Assembly (NCBI GenBank): GCA_036429605.1
Contig: CM071590.1
Span: forward strand, 744,001-808,000
DNA: 64,000 nucleotides
Direction of reading: 5' to 3'
Origin: Cladobotryum mycophilum
Taxonomy: Eukaryota; Ascomycota; Sordariomycetes; Hypocreales; Hypocreaceae
Position 1 is the stretch's first letter; each line of letters starts with the position of its first letter. Positions 25,017-36,441 of the stretch are shown here, piece after piece. The notes beneath the pieces are model-generated. The model ran no database searches. It worked only from the letters and a program-made list of their open reading frames with translations, and was not told the origin of the DNA. The position numbers and the translations under genes are program-made.

Positions 25017-25427
25017 TCATCGAATACCATAGATTCTCGATTCTTCGATCCTAACGAACTCGCCCGAAATATCAGAGATGCCACCATCATAATTACCTGA
25101 GAGACAGGTACCAATCCATTGCCTCGTGCCATTCAGGTATATGGCTAATCTCAGTCAGACAAGGCTCATGCCATTGAATCGGATAATGGGGCGCAACTTG
25201 CCAGAGTAGGTGTAAGATGCGATTGCTCGAGTAGACATTTTACAGTGATCCGACACATAAGTCGCAAACGAATCGGCTGTGTATTCATTATATCTTCCAA
25301 GGACGCCATCGGTGGGTATCAACCGTGGGGTTGGTGCCCAATTCTGTGGGTCTTCCTTAATGATGGGTCCCCATGACTTGGCGGCAGCGGAGGGAAGAAG
25401 AACGCTGGCAGCGTAAAGAAGCTTCAT
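25017..25427 (-). CDS. Small secreted protein, copy 3, 117 aa, GC-AG intron
   Basis: Third member of the tandem family. The signal peptide is MKLLYAASVLLPSAAA. Exon 1 is 25427-25202 (S-W-G-P-I-I-K-E-D-P-Q-N-W-A, then LGRYNEYTADSFATYVSDHC), exon 2 is 25144-25017 (Y-L-N-G-T-R-Q-W-I-G-T-C, then FVRIEESRIYGI). The donor at the position matching the other two copies is GCAAGT rather than GT, a standard GC-AG intron (57 bp, acceptor GATTAG). The exon 2 alignment with copies 1 and 2 makes the splice secure. Function unknown; a secreted, one-disulfide protein could be an effector-like or surface-active molecule, but this is inference. Confidence 0.75.
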
Positions 25428-28400
25428 CTTGGCTGATGGTGGTTGAGATTGATGGGTTTGAGTGTGAGGGAAAGAGTTGTTTGTTTCCAAGTCCAATATC
25501 TGGTGCGATGCCTCAGTATTTATGGTCGCTGAAAGGGCGCTTGATAAGAACAACACATTAACCTTGGCTATGGGTCGTTCCCCCTCCCCCACTCGGTCAA
25601 CTGCTCACATGCCAGCATGACCAATGCATGTCCAAAGTATATCGTATTTCCTTATTCGCCGTTCTAACACATACCCACTCTATTTGTCTGTGATATGTCT
25701 AGCAAAAGCAGGTTTTTGTCAATGGATCCTTATGTTGTCTGCCGCTGTTCTCCACAAACTGCACACAAATATCATCGTAGTCCGTGTCACAAATAGAGTT
25801 TCTCCAGGGATATGACGTCGACTTGAAACACAAGAGGAGGTTGGCCTATTGATTTCGGGAGAAACTCTCATTGCTTGCTTTTTTTGGGTAAGGCCCGTTC
25901 TGGCCGCGCCACCTATGCTTGCATTTACTCTGTACAACTTTGCCACATACTTGTAGGCCTAGCATGATTGCCTATGCTTATAGAGGAAGAGATGAGTCGT
26001 CCAATAAAAAAGATACGGAGGTTACCATACCGCAGCAGTTATGGGCTTCGTACACCCCACAAGGATGACAGACCAGCCTACCACTACATATTAGTTCTAT
26101 AGGAAGTAACTTTCCCCTATTAATCCTCGCTACGGATTATCCTCGCCATAAACAAGATTCTACTAATAGTATATCTCCTATTTAACCTCATGCTCATTAA
26201 AGGCCAATAACATCCTGATTAGCAGGTTTATACCGGTGGATTAGTGTGTAATCTTTGTAAGGTGTATGCCAAGTGTGCAACAGACATTGAACTATCACCT
26301 GTATGCCTACAAATGCCAAGGCGAGACAAAGCAAGTATACATGTGTGTTTCACCCTTGCACACTTGATGACGATTCCATTTGTATATCTGAGCCGCATCC
26401 ATACACCGCTAGTCAGTCATTCACAGACAATCTTGGCGTTTGTCTCGGATGCGGAACGATCCTAGCATGCCGCAGTTGAGCAATGACGGGATTTATGTAT
26501 ACTGCAACATGGTGATGCAGAGACGTATTTATGAGAGCGCATCCAAATACATAATCTATACGTGTTCATACAGTATTAAAGATCAGAAAAAATTCTTTCG
26601 ATCCGTTAACTTGCCATTGTATGAGGTCTTCCTCTCCATCGTTGCCTTGAACATCCTGTCTTCGTATAGCGTAGGGCTTGCCGACGCCTAGCATTCTATA
26701 TCGCCCCCAACAGCTTAAAGTCTACCTTCTTCCTCTTCTCCAACAACACGATTGCGCCCGTCCTCCTGCGTAGAGGGGCCAAAACACCAGACAAAATGGA
26801 ATTACACCCTCTCCTAGCATAAATGCATTCGGGCTACGTCTACCTATCAAAAACTGAGGCCGGCTCATCATACGACGAAGAAAGAGTGGTGGAACTGTGC
26901 CAAGATGAAAAGGCTTGCGGTTCAGGCACATACTATATCACATTGGCCAATATACACATTTTCTAGTTCATGCTCGTCTTTATCAATAAATGTGAAATCA
27001 TGCTAGCTATAGGTACCTCATCGTAAAGAGTGACGAAGAAAGAAAGAAACGCATCAAAAAATGAGACAGGTTTGATGTTCCTCCACGAACATCAGTGTTT
27101 CATACCTGCAACATCTCCCCCAGGCGCGGCACTATTGGTGATAACTTCAAGTTGCATTCAGAAACGTAATACAGAGACAGACCGAGATGTAACTAGAAAG
27201 TGAGCCCAGACTTTGCTGCTGCTAAATATACGTCAGAAGCCCCTTTTTGCACAGTCGCAAGTGTCACGGACACGCACACCACCAATTTGCTCTTACTGCA
27301 TTTGGTCTTCCGAAATTCGGTATACTCCATTCTTGGAATCACAATCTATGTGACGTGGTACGGACATGCTCCAGTTCTATTTGATTGGGTTCTATTGTCT
27401 ACCTCGGCGTAGAACTCTGGTCATACATACATCAATAGCTTTCATGCTTTGGCCAAAACTTCGAGAGGAAATGAATGTATCCACAGCCAGGGTCACTTGG
27501 TTGGTTGGCCTTTAAATTGATGTATGCACGTTGCTTCTTGAGGAAATTTAATGATAAATATTTGCAACATGGCTAACGACGTGACCAACATGATTATTTT
27601 GTACTTTACTATGACCCGGTGGCGGATCCTACCGAACCCCTGCTCAAATTTGATTGTAGTTATAATGTACTTGGTAGGTATGTATATACTGTCCAAAAAA
27701 GCAGAGACAGTTGGATCCTAATAAGGCAGTCAAAACCAGGACGACTCGATATAATAGAGAGAGGTTTGAGACTGCGGCTGTCCAATTAAAGCAAGGATTG
27801 TTCTCCCGGCAATAGTTAAACGGGAATTGGAAGCCCCAGCCCGGGGGGAATGTTACCCCTGGGGCACTTAATCTTTCTGTTTGGGGGGGGGGGTAAGGTG
27901 TATTCGTCTCTATGGCGCTATAGAAAGACAACCACTGAATGGAGTTCTTTGTAATAAGACTAACAGAACAGTAGAATTAAGATGGTAGAATTCTCATGGA
28001 CAATGCACGTGGTGTACGGCGCGTCGTCGTAAGTATCATTGAGACGACGATGCCTGGTTAAAGCTCCATGCATGGGAGAGTTCAACTCCGATGGCCTATC
28101 GTAGGCAATGCGATGTCATATGCCTCTCCTCGTGAGGACGAATGTAGCCCTTGTCGTATACACAGCACCATATGGATGTCACTAACAGAGTGTCAACAAT
28201 GAGCGCAGGGCTTGGTTAGCTTAATAGACTATGTCACGTCAATTGCGATGAAAAAGATGAAAATTGAGACACTGCCTGATAGAGATTCTTACTAACTATA
28301 GATGATGTTGTTGCACATTCCCAAAGAATCCAAGTTTAAGATAATGCGGCCTACGAAAGTTGGCCTGAATAGTGCGCGGGTTGTCAAATATCCATCTATT

Positions 28401-29134
28401 CTCATGACACTATCCAAGGATTAGGGACTTAGACCTAGCATCCTCATGCAGTCTTGGTAGATCCAGATCGCCTAATAAGCGGATTGTAGGAGAAGCGCCG
28501 AGTTGATTAGCCTGTCGTCTGTTCTCTACATGCTGATTAACTGGAGGGACATGATTGGTACGGGAGATGAATGGAAATAAAGAGCTTGCATAATGAGCAG
28601 TAGGATGGTCTGGGGTAGTTGAACGAGAGAAGAAGCAAAAAAGCTTTTAGCTCTGTCCATCATCATACTAATTGGGAGACGAGGCGAATGAGACCTCTCC
28701 TGAATTAGTCTCCTAATGCACTAACAAATCTGACCGCGGCTAACTTCAAAGCCTTGGAGTAACCAAAAGCGAAATGGTCATCTAGACTACACTGCTGAAA
28801 GCTGAATGGAATCCCTACGTATTTTTGCGACATAAGACATGGCTTATTGCATACGGTAGCCACAACTGAATGGCTCGGTTAGACGTAACTAAGCTACACT
28901 AATATCACGGAGCATGTCAGTCCTGATATCCTTTTGATTAGAATATGTCCCATCGCCAGAAATTTAGCCTGTTGATCCGCAAATCGATCACTATTTACCT
29001 GTGCCATGTTCCAAAGCCTGACAGGTGCCGTGAAGGGATATGTTCCATCCTGGTAGATAAATATCAACTGGGCTCGCCCTCTTGATTGATCTTGCTTTGG
29101 CAGAACCATCAACTCCGCAATAAAGTTTGACAAG
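25428..29134. other. Long intergenic region, no gene recognised
   Basis: 3.7 kb. The first 1.1 kb is the duplicated flank of secreted-protein copy 3: TATA at 25514-25525, the atgttgtctgccg motif shared with 22355, and the 20-mer at 26401. Beyond that I see no gene. A run of eleven G lies at 27883-27893. Open frames are short and without character. Confidence 0.5.
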
Positions 29135-30190
29135 ATGAAGTCTCAGATTGCTGTTACGTTTTTGCTTCCGCTCCTTGCCTCGGGCTATTCACTGGCCAAC
29201 CTTGCTGAACCGACACTCAACCCCAATGACCCGCGATTTAAGAATTGGAAACCTGGCGGGTCAGGTGACTGTGAGTCTTTCTCTCCATAAGCTGCCTGAG
29301 CCGTGACTAACTATACACGCAGCTCGCAGCTCATGCCCGGGACTGAACTCGCTCGCAAATCACGGTTTTCTGCCACATGATGGAAAGAGGATCGACGCAG
29401 TATCCATTGTGCGCGCATCCTTTCAAGGCTTTGGAATGTCGCCCGCACTACCCGCCATCCTCATTCTGAAAGGCCTAAAAAACGCGGACCTCCTGACGGA
29501 TGGCGAGTTTAATTTGCATGACATTGACAGGAGGTCATGGGGCATCTGGCATGCCGATAGCCTCTCGCGCGAGAATCTCCCTCCGGGTGGTGACGATCTC
29601 CCTCCGGCCGAGACTTCCCGTTTCCAGGATCGGCCCTGGAACGTTGCTCTTACCGTGATGAAAAACTGTGGGGGAAGGTGAGCCTCGACTGCTTTGGGAA
29701 AGCTAGAGCTGCCCGAGTCAGAGACGGAGACAGACAAAAACCGAGGGGCAACTATGACATGACGGCTGCCGGCCACGGTGCCGTCGAGTCTGCAATGTTG
29801 ATGCTTGCTCTGGGTGATAAGAACGGCGCAGATCTGCGTTTTATCAAGGAGATTTTCGAGATGGAAAGGCTTCCACGACAGCTTGGCTGGCAACCCAAGG
29901 CATTTGCAGCAGCCATTGACAACGTATTGGACGATGCGGCACAGATGCAAAACTCCGATAAAGTCCTGCGATGTACCAGCAATGGTAGAGTGGCCTCGAG
30001 ATTGGTAAGTCACAAACTATAAACGTCGGGTGCAAGCGCCGCTCCTAACTGAAGATAATAGGACATGATCAAGGCATTAGAGCCCAACAGCACTGGCTTC
30101 ACGGGTGAAGTAGAACAGCTCCTAAAACAAGCCGGCTTCAACAGACAGTCCATCTTCGACAATTTGGAGAGGATTGACAAGGAAAGGTAA
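29135..30190 (+). CDS. Secreted heme-thiolate peroxidase (chloroperoxidase family), about 315 aa, one -1 frame slip
   Basis: Secreted Peroxidase_2-type protein; relatives are chloroperoxidases and unspecific peroxygenases. The signal peptide is MKSQIAVTFLLPLLASGYSLA. Exons are 29135-29270, 29323-30004 and 30062-30190. Exon 2 opens with the heme-ligand motif S-S-C-P-G-L-N-S-L-A-N-H (axial Cys50). The region normally carrying the catalytic Glu (I-E-H-D-A-S-L-S-R) reads I-W-H-A-D-S-L-S-R, with Trp in the Glu position, so activity may be altered. At the GGGGG run 29670-29674 the frame shifts by one; adding a G joins ...VMKNCGG to ...VSLDCFGKARAARVRDGDR. A 29-bp intron could also bridge it but is unusually short. 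The C-terminal ERLPRQLGW segment is typical. Confidence 0.82.
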
Positions 30191-31685
30191 CAGGGGGCGG
30201 ACGAACCTGGAAATGATTCTGAGTGCGGTGGTTCAGGCTAAGACCACCATGAGAGGCTCGCGTAGATGTATGGGGCTCAGGTTCAGCTCGCGTGGGGCGT
30301 GTCATGCTCCTAGTAATAGCGATATGTCTCCGCTGTACTGTTCTCTCTAGTTAAGTACTTGGACCATGTTGCCCTTCTTTAATTAGTTGTTGAGACATTC
30401 TCTTCTTAATGTTCTATTTTGCCCTCTCCGTTTTGGTTCTTGTATCCGCGAAGTCTATAGGCATACACTTTACAGGGATCGAAATATCCACCGTGCTTCG
30501 TACACCAAGTTCCCTCCCGGGCACTCTACCAATTTGTCTATGTAAGACTATTTCCATTTAGTAATAGATAAAAAGTCCGGAATTATTGTAGATGTAGCAA
30601 GCTCGGCTCAGGGTCTCAACAACTCAGTATCTATAACATATGACGACAGAAAGGGGGCTAGATGCCTGACTTATAGCTTTCTTAGCTATATCGCGCAAAG
30701 CTATAAAGAAGTATACGAGTAGCATATTCTACGGAAGTATCAGGCACGATACGAGATCAGCTGTGAGGTTCGGAAGAGAAAAAGGCATACAACAAGCTAC
30801 CGACGACGCCATAGAGCTATTATGAGTCAAGCAAAAAGACGAGTAGAGCTATTGCGGAAAGTAGAAGCGCTTGGAGCCAGAGGCAGGGCAGTGGAACATA
30901 TTCTTGCCTAGAGACCTCCTCGCTCCAGCCGATTAGGTTTCTTCAAACCAGGTAGTAAACCATGTAAAGGAAATGGCCTCGATCTGTTCAACAGTATCCT
31001 CATTCACCACTGTTTCTTTGCCAAGCGTTCCACCTCCTTTCGATATGCCTCTGTCTGGGGATGCGACTGGTTTGTGGCTACTCCTTGGTGGCCCCTTTCA
31101 TCACTCTCGAGGACCTTTGACTCTTTACATGGAAAGAGATTAGCAACTCTGCGTAGTTCACGCGCAAGTTCGACCAAAAAGTCAGCCGAGTTTGGAACGC
31201 GATACCGGTGTCAGAGGTACAACAAGAATGTGCGGCGGCGTTGATGGAATTCCCACGTGGATACACTCTAAAAGGGTATATAATGTAAAGGAATCTGTGA
31301 GAATGAGATTGATTAGATATAATCACAAACCAGGGACTATGGATGACGGGTTTCTTACTATTTTTATCATCATGGCATGCTTCTTGTCGACTCTGGGCTT
31401 CCTTGTATGGATCACCTCATATCGCACATGCTCATGATGTGACTCAAGGACGAATAATCCACATCACCAAAGTTGCTAGTCAGTAAAAAGATTATCATCT
31501 GAATCGCAAAAGAGTTGCTTGGATCAGAGTCGGCTGCGAAAGGCTTGTGTTACCTCATTTATTCCTGCCACGTGACATGCTTCATGGGATAAGATTCAAG
31601 TGACGTGACTGTTTGTAATTGTGAAACGTCAAAATATGTTGAGCTGAACATCTTCTCCACCCACGCGCGAGAAACGGCCATTGTT
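30191..31685. other. Intergenic region with a possible transposon scrap
   Basis: No gene is supported. Around 30730-30911 an open stretch reads YRRRHRAIMSQAKRR...LLRKVEALGARGRAVEHIL then stop. The basic, coiled character could be the tail of a transposase, with an in-frame stop just upstream, but I cannot name a family. The frame 31192-31437 ends in a hydrophobic segment and is not convincing. Confidence 0.35.
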
Positions 31686-31964
31686 TCATTCTCCATGAAT
31701 AGACGCGGCCTCGAGATATTGAATAGCAATCCTGAATTGTGTGCATGCTGGTTCGGTTGGATTCAAGTTGCGGGTTGTGGTACGACAATAGGCGTGCTGA
31801 CTCCCAATTCCCAAGCCATAACCATCTATCTCGAAGGTTCCAGACTCACCCCAATTGTCAAGGCTGTTACAGTACGGCCCTACTAGGTTGCCAGCCATTT
31901 GCGTAAGTGACGATATAAATGCAAGTCCAACAATAAAAAAGAGCCTTACTAATACGCTGGACAT
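31686..31964 (-). CDS. Possible small secreted protein, 92 aa or two-exon variant
   Basis: The frame starts MSSVLVRLFFIVGLAFISSLTQM, a good signal peptide, followed by LVGPYCNSLDNW. A GTGAGT donor lies right after DNW, with a CAG acceptor 53 bp on, so the protein may change frame there and end near 31582. Neither C-terminus is recognisable. There is no paralog in the window. This is weak; a chance hydrophobic frame cannot be excluded. Confidence 0.28.
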   Translation of the reverse strand: MSSVLVRLFFIVGLAFISSLTQMAGNLVGPYCNSLDNWGESGTFEIDGYGLGIGSQHAYCRTTTRNLNPTEPACTQFRIAIQYLEAASIHGE

Positions 31965-32245
31965 CTATGGGCACGCAATAGGTTGAGAGAACCCACTGTA
32001 AAAGAGCCCCAAAAACGGTTGCAGTGCTCCACAGTTCACTTCCTGATCACTTACAGGGGGCCCGTGACGTTCTTCATCAGGGGGGTTGCCTAGGAGCACA
32101 TAAACACCGCGCAGCTGGCCACCTAGTAGACAAACGCACCTTCGACAACCTTCTACTCGTGGGGTTTCTTTCCAAGATCAACATCAAGAAACCATAACCA
32201 TCTCGAAGAATCAAGTTACAAACCTGCCTTGGCGGCAAGAACAAG

Positions 32246-32907
32246 ATGGCGCCCCTCTCTGAGCACGACATCGATTGCAACGCTCGAATCCTTTATGAGG
32301 ACTTCGTCGTCCCCGCGCAGGTAAACAAACCAAGAGGGAAAGACTCATATGCATTTCCGTCATCGTCAACTAACCTTTTGAGCATCAGATTGCGTCTGAA
32401 AAGGATGAGATAAATCCCACTGACCCTCCCATCCTTCGCCAGCCGATGGAGATCCTTGTCAAGATCCTCTCCTACGTTACCGCAGAGGCGAGCATCTATG
32501 TTGCCTTCTCCTGCAAGCGTTTGCTCAAGGCGTCCTCCTTCATCCCCATCCGCCGTCCATTCATCAAGGAATGCACCAACCGTGTGTGCGACTACGCTGA
32601 TCTCCACGACGATCTGCAGTACGAGATGGCCTACTTCCTGCGCCCCCTCACCCCTCCGGGTCCCTGGAAGTTCTGCCAGGGCTGCCTGATCTTCCGCGGC
32701 CGGGACGGCGCTCGCTGGGAAGAGTATCGTTACCACGTCCTCCGTCTCCATATTGTCGATGCCTATCGCTGGGATGTGATGATGGGAATGTGGCAACAGG
32801 ACTACGAGCCAAACTGCCCCAAGTGCCAGGCCGAGGAGCTTCGCCGACTCGACGAGAAGAGTCAGCGTGACGCCCTTACCAGGCTGGTTAGAATGGGTTA
32901 CTGGTAG
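32246..32907 (+). CDS. F-box protein 1, 2 exons, 197 aa
   Basis: Probable SCF ubiquitin-ligase substrate receptor or an orphan F-box protein. Exons 32246-32320 and 32389-32907 join in phase 0 (68-bp intron, GTAAAC...CATCAG). The F-box lies at about residues 35-75: I-L-R-Q-P-M-E-I-L-V-K-I-L, then VAFSCKRLLKAS. The remainder has C-x2-C pairs (KFCQGC, NCPKC) typical of fungal F-box proteins with a degenerate Cys-rich tail. It is convergent with the F-box gene at 33066 and one of three in 2.7 kb; the three share general architecture but low identity. Substrate unknown. Confidence 0.75.
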
Positions 32908-33065
32908 ATCTAGATCTATGCAAGTCAAGGAGGAGTGCGGGTTTCCAAAGGGTTGGATCTGCGGGTTTCATGGTTCATGGCATGAGTTTTTCATTGCCGG
33001 TATATGCGGGGTTTTCAACACTCAAAGGTAGCAATAGGACTTTGAAGTAGTTTATGGCATTTCAT

Positions 33066-33710
33066 CTATGCGTATCCGATCCTGTCACAAGCCTCACCTC
33101 CAGTATCCATCATTGCCGTCATGATCCAGCAATTCTGGCAGACCGTCTCCCTATCATCCGTAGCATAGTGACTGACCCAACATGATGGGCAGAAGAAGCC
33201 TTTTGTTTTTGTTTCCCATAAGCTTACGCCCTTGTCCCAGCTCGACTCATAGCAACTGAATTCCCTCAAGAATATAGCTCGCTCGTTCTCCCAGGAGGAT
33301 CTCGAGGTTGGGCGATACCGCCAGCATTGATGGCAAATGTTCCAAGAATCGTCAGGTTTACCACACGCGTCGAGAGGTTGGAGTCGACGTAGTAGCGCAG
33401 GCAAACCGTTCCACAGGGTGAAGGGTGTGTGTGGCAGGCGAACGAGCGAGGAAACGTCTCTGAACCGCGTACACGTGAGAGCAAAGCAGGCCATGTCGAT
33501 GGGTTCAAGATACGACATGATCATGTGAACAAGTTCGGCGGGAAGATGGAGGGCATAGCAGCGTTCGGTGAGAACCTTCTTTCCCTACATCGTCAAACGA
33601 GATTAGACTACCACGAAGTGTTTAGGTGTGGGGAGTTTGTCGCTGACCTTTGATGGCACCTCGAGCGTCATCCAATGCGTTTTGTAGCTGATTGGCACTG
33701 TCCACCTCAT
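33066..33710 (-). CDS. F-box protein 2, 2 exons, about 193 aa
   Basis: Exon 2 (33584-33066) is firm: L-H-L-P-A-E-L-V-H-M-I-M-S-Y-L then CFALTCTRFRD form the F-box. They are followed by W-N-I-C-H-Q-C-W-R-Y-R-P-T and GFFCPSC...VCQNC Cys pairs. A TAG just upstream forces a splice; the acceptor GATGTAG and donor AAAG|GTCAGC give a 63-bp intron and a first exon 33710-33648 starting MRWTVPISYK, the only phase that fits. The predicted length equals that of the next F-box gene. The C-terminal Cys/Arg-rich region resembles F-box protein 3 (R-Y-R-P-T is shared), indicating common origin. Confidence 0.62.
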
Positions 33711-34394
33711 CTTGACATGGAAGATGTGGTCTCAAGTACGAGGGTTCTCTGATATCGAAGGCAGCCTCTAATTTCCAAGCGTTTGTATGCTTTCAGCGAT
33801 ATCATATCATGTGGGCAATGCGAGATAGGATATTCGCTGTGTTTGATGGGCGGAGGCAAATTATGAATACGTACCATGGAGCTCCTTAAATAGACACGGA
33901 CACCTGCGTGTAGTCTGCATTAGGTTGTTTATTTCTTGAAAAGCTTAACTGTGCGATAGCATCGACAAGCTTATCAGTCGACAAACAAAATTCTTTCGGT
34001 TGAAGTCAGATTCTGAGTTGATCTTAGCTTTCAACAGTTTAGTTCAATGACGTCAGGTAAGTATTACAGAACAAGAGTCAGAGGTTTGCGGTTATCGATG
34101 CATGTTTATCTGAACATGAGGATCTGGAATTTTATGACGGGGGAGTTTCGGATTTGCTGGTTACACCCCGATATCACGATATGCTTCAACTACGGTGCAT
34201 CACAGGGCATATATCTATCCTTGTGATGACCAGGATCGATGACGAAAAAAACGATTATAGGGGCTGAAGAAGAAGATGAATAAGGCACGTGATAGTTTCC
34301 TCGATTATAAAAGATGACACCATCATACTTTCCGTCCAAACATGTTTCAAAATTAAACCCCATTTCCATTCTCCGAGTGCGAACTATCGCGCAT
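33711..34394. other. Intergenic gap between F-box genes 2 and 3
   Basis: 684 bp, AT-leaning in the middle. It should carry the F-box 2 promoter and the F-box 3 3' end. Nothing else is recognised. Confidence 0.45.
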
Positions 34395-34976
34395 TTAACG
34401 ACATCTCTTCGGATAGCCACCAACCTCACGCTCTTTATACCAGCAATCCGGGCACTGGAACGGATATTTCTCCTGAAAACCATCCACCGCGTCTTCCCAC
34501 CATTGCCTCCAATTCCCTGCAAGCTTTTGCATCGTTTTCTCTTCATCCATCCATCGAGCTCTTTCCGTAGGGCGGTAGCGAAAGCATCCGTCGGTGCAGA
34601 GGTTCTGCGAACGCTTTGGTTGGCCGCGCGCATCTCGGGGCCTGAGGCGGTCCATGAAATCCAGCATGAACTCCCGTTCTTGATCTTTTAGCAAACGGCC
34701 ACGGTCCAAAACAACCACGGGGCGTTGCATGTGACTGTGCGATGCTATTTCGAGAAGGTACTTGCAGGTGAGTGCAAGAAAGATGGAGTCGGCAGGTTCG
34801 GCCAGGGAGAAGATGAGAAGAAGAAGTTCTTTTGGCAGCTTAAGCAACCTAGATTGTGCAGATGGCGAGGCAGTCAGGAATGCCTCTGCAACCTGTGGAA
34901 TGGGTCTGAAGTCAGCATTGATATCAAGGTTGGCTTGGGCTGTCCAACCTTGGATGGGATGACAAAGTCTTTCCAC
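34395..34976 (-). CDS. F-box protein 3, single exon, 193 aa
   Basis: Intronless frame. The F-box is at about residues 42-80: L-L-K-L-P-K-E-L-L-L-L-I-F-S-L-A then FLALTCKYLLEIAS. The mid region is basic (RDARGQPKRS). The C-terminal part has L-C-T-D-G-C-F-R-Y-R-P-T-E and FQCPDCW, which parallel F-box protein 2, followed by a Lys/Arg end. It probably assembles with Skp1. It arose together with gene 2 by duplication, judging from the shared R-Y-R-P-T and C-P-x-C-W motifs. Confidence 0.72.
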   Translation of the reverse strand: MERLCHPIQGWTAQANLDINADFRPIPQVAEAFLTASPSAQSRLLKLPKELLLLIFSLAEPADSIFLALTCKYLLEIASHSHMQRPVVVLDRGRLLKDQEREFMLDFMDRLRPRDARGQPKRSQNLCTDGCFRYRPTERARWMDEEKTMQKLAGNWRQWWEDAVDGFQEKYPFQCPDCWYKEREVGGYPKRCR

Positions 34977-35907
34977 AAGAGGCTCTTAGTTCTGCCCATC
35001 TTCAAAGAGAAGCACTGCAGGGTAAGGTAACTTGATATCAGTAAGAGAGCGTTGGACAATCACAAAGCCAGAAGGAAAAAAGAGATGGAAACAGCTAGGA
35101 CTACTTATGTATTCGATGATATGATAGCTATGTCGCTATTGGATGCTAGCGATTCACATTGTTGAGACTACTAGCCGTTAGCCATATTCCATGATACTAC
35201 TCACTCATCTTCACGCCGGCTCAAAAACGCCTACCATACTAATGTGTCGAGAGCCAAAGATCGTGAATGTTGGTTACCATGTAACCAAAGACGCGCGTGG
35301 CGGTGAAATTACTTGATGCAGGGACGGGAGATAAGCGCTAGAGCGCCAGGCTTTGTTGGATGGAAGCCTGGTGCCACAACGGCATGACTTCCTTTGTTCT
35401 AGGTAATTAAGGCTATCTGGTTGTATAATTCAGATGCTCCCTAATAGCAGGGATCACGCGTTAGGACAGATAAGTATTCAACGCACAGATAGGAATCAAG
35501 GTCTCCATTTGTGTCAAGTAAGGTATTCACACTACCTAGGCAGCATACGGTCGAGCCAACGACACCTACCTCTACAACAAATGCACCTAAAGCAAACTGG
35601 GCCAGAGTACATCGGAACGGAGCGGTTCGGGCCTTTGACGATCACCGCCATTCCCTCCATTTGATGGAGATGAACAAAGTTGGAACATATAATTTCACCA
35701 GATAAGATTTGTCATGAAAAGCAGCCCCAAGTTGAGGGCAATAATATTTAGCCAAAATGCATGATACCGAAGAGTCAAAGATTAAATAGTTGATGTTTCC
35801 AACTCTCACATCAGAGTCACATGGTCCCCAAAGGACTGCCCTCGCAGCCGTAATATCACCAGTTCCGTTGAATGAAACTCTCCGAGATGCGAGTCATGGC
35901 CAGGTTC
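34977..35907. other. Intergenic region, no gene recognised
   Basis: 931 bp upstream of F-box 3 and downstream of the 135-aa gene A. No feature stands out. Confidence 0.45.
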
Positions 35908-36441
35908 TTATCCCACCAAAGTAACAATAACTCTAGAGCCGAACGCTATCAACTAGTTAGCAAATCAACGAGACCAAGTTCAATTCTGGGTGTGCACTTA
36001 CGACCGCCGACGTGATCCGACCAGACATTATTATCAACGCTCCTTTTGCACAAGGGATAGCCTATAGGCTTTATTAGTCCGATCATTCCAAGTAAATAGG
36101 CATGTATGCCCATTTTATTCGTGTCGCTCACCAGCCACTTTGACGGTAGAAGTGTTTCCCTGCTTCTGCACTAGAACCTTTTGACCCTCCTTAAGCCGGA
36201 AAACGGACTTCCTCAGCCAGTAAATCTTCCGATACAGGCCGTTGGATTGTTCCAGTGGATGCGTGTCCAAATACCAGTCGCCAGACTCGATGTAATCGTT
36301 CACCACGCGCAGAAGAGCAGCAGGGCCGCCTTTGTTGCCCAGAGCTGCGTGGACATAGTTTTCCGAAAAGGTTGGTGGTGGAGGTGGAGCAATGGGCTGG
36401 CCATCGATGAAAATGTTGAAGGGACTGGTAATAGAAGCCAT
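35908..36441 (-). CDS. Paralog A of a 135-aa protein pair, 3 exons
   Basis: Family not recognised. The start is MASITSPFNIFIDGQPIAPPPPP. Exons 36441-36132, 36061-36002 and 35945-35908 have introns of 70 and 56 bp. Exon 1 alone runs to a stop at 36115, but a GTGAGC donor at 36131 leads into exon 2 (Y-P-L-C-K-R-S-V-D-N-N-V-W) and exon 3 (F-G-S-R-V-I-V-T-L-V-G). The same splice positions occur in paralog B and both give exactly 135 residues. Shared features are F-x-x-x-I-D-G, I-A-P-P, NDYIESGDWYL / NGFIESGRWYL and V-L-V-Q-K. There is no signal peptide or membrane segment. It is predicted beta-rich and cytosolic; role unknown. Confidence 0.72.

Noticed and set aside
29678..29706. 29-bp intron in the peroxidase gene bridging the frame change
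   Set aside because: GTGAGC and CTAG are present, but the length is far below the 46-70 bp seen for the other introns here, and it would remove residues that read naturally; a missing G is simpler.
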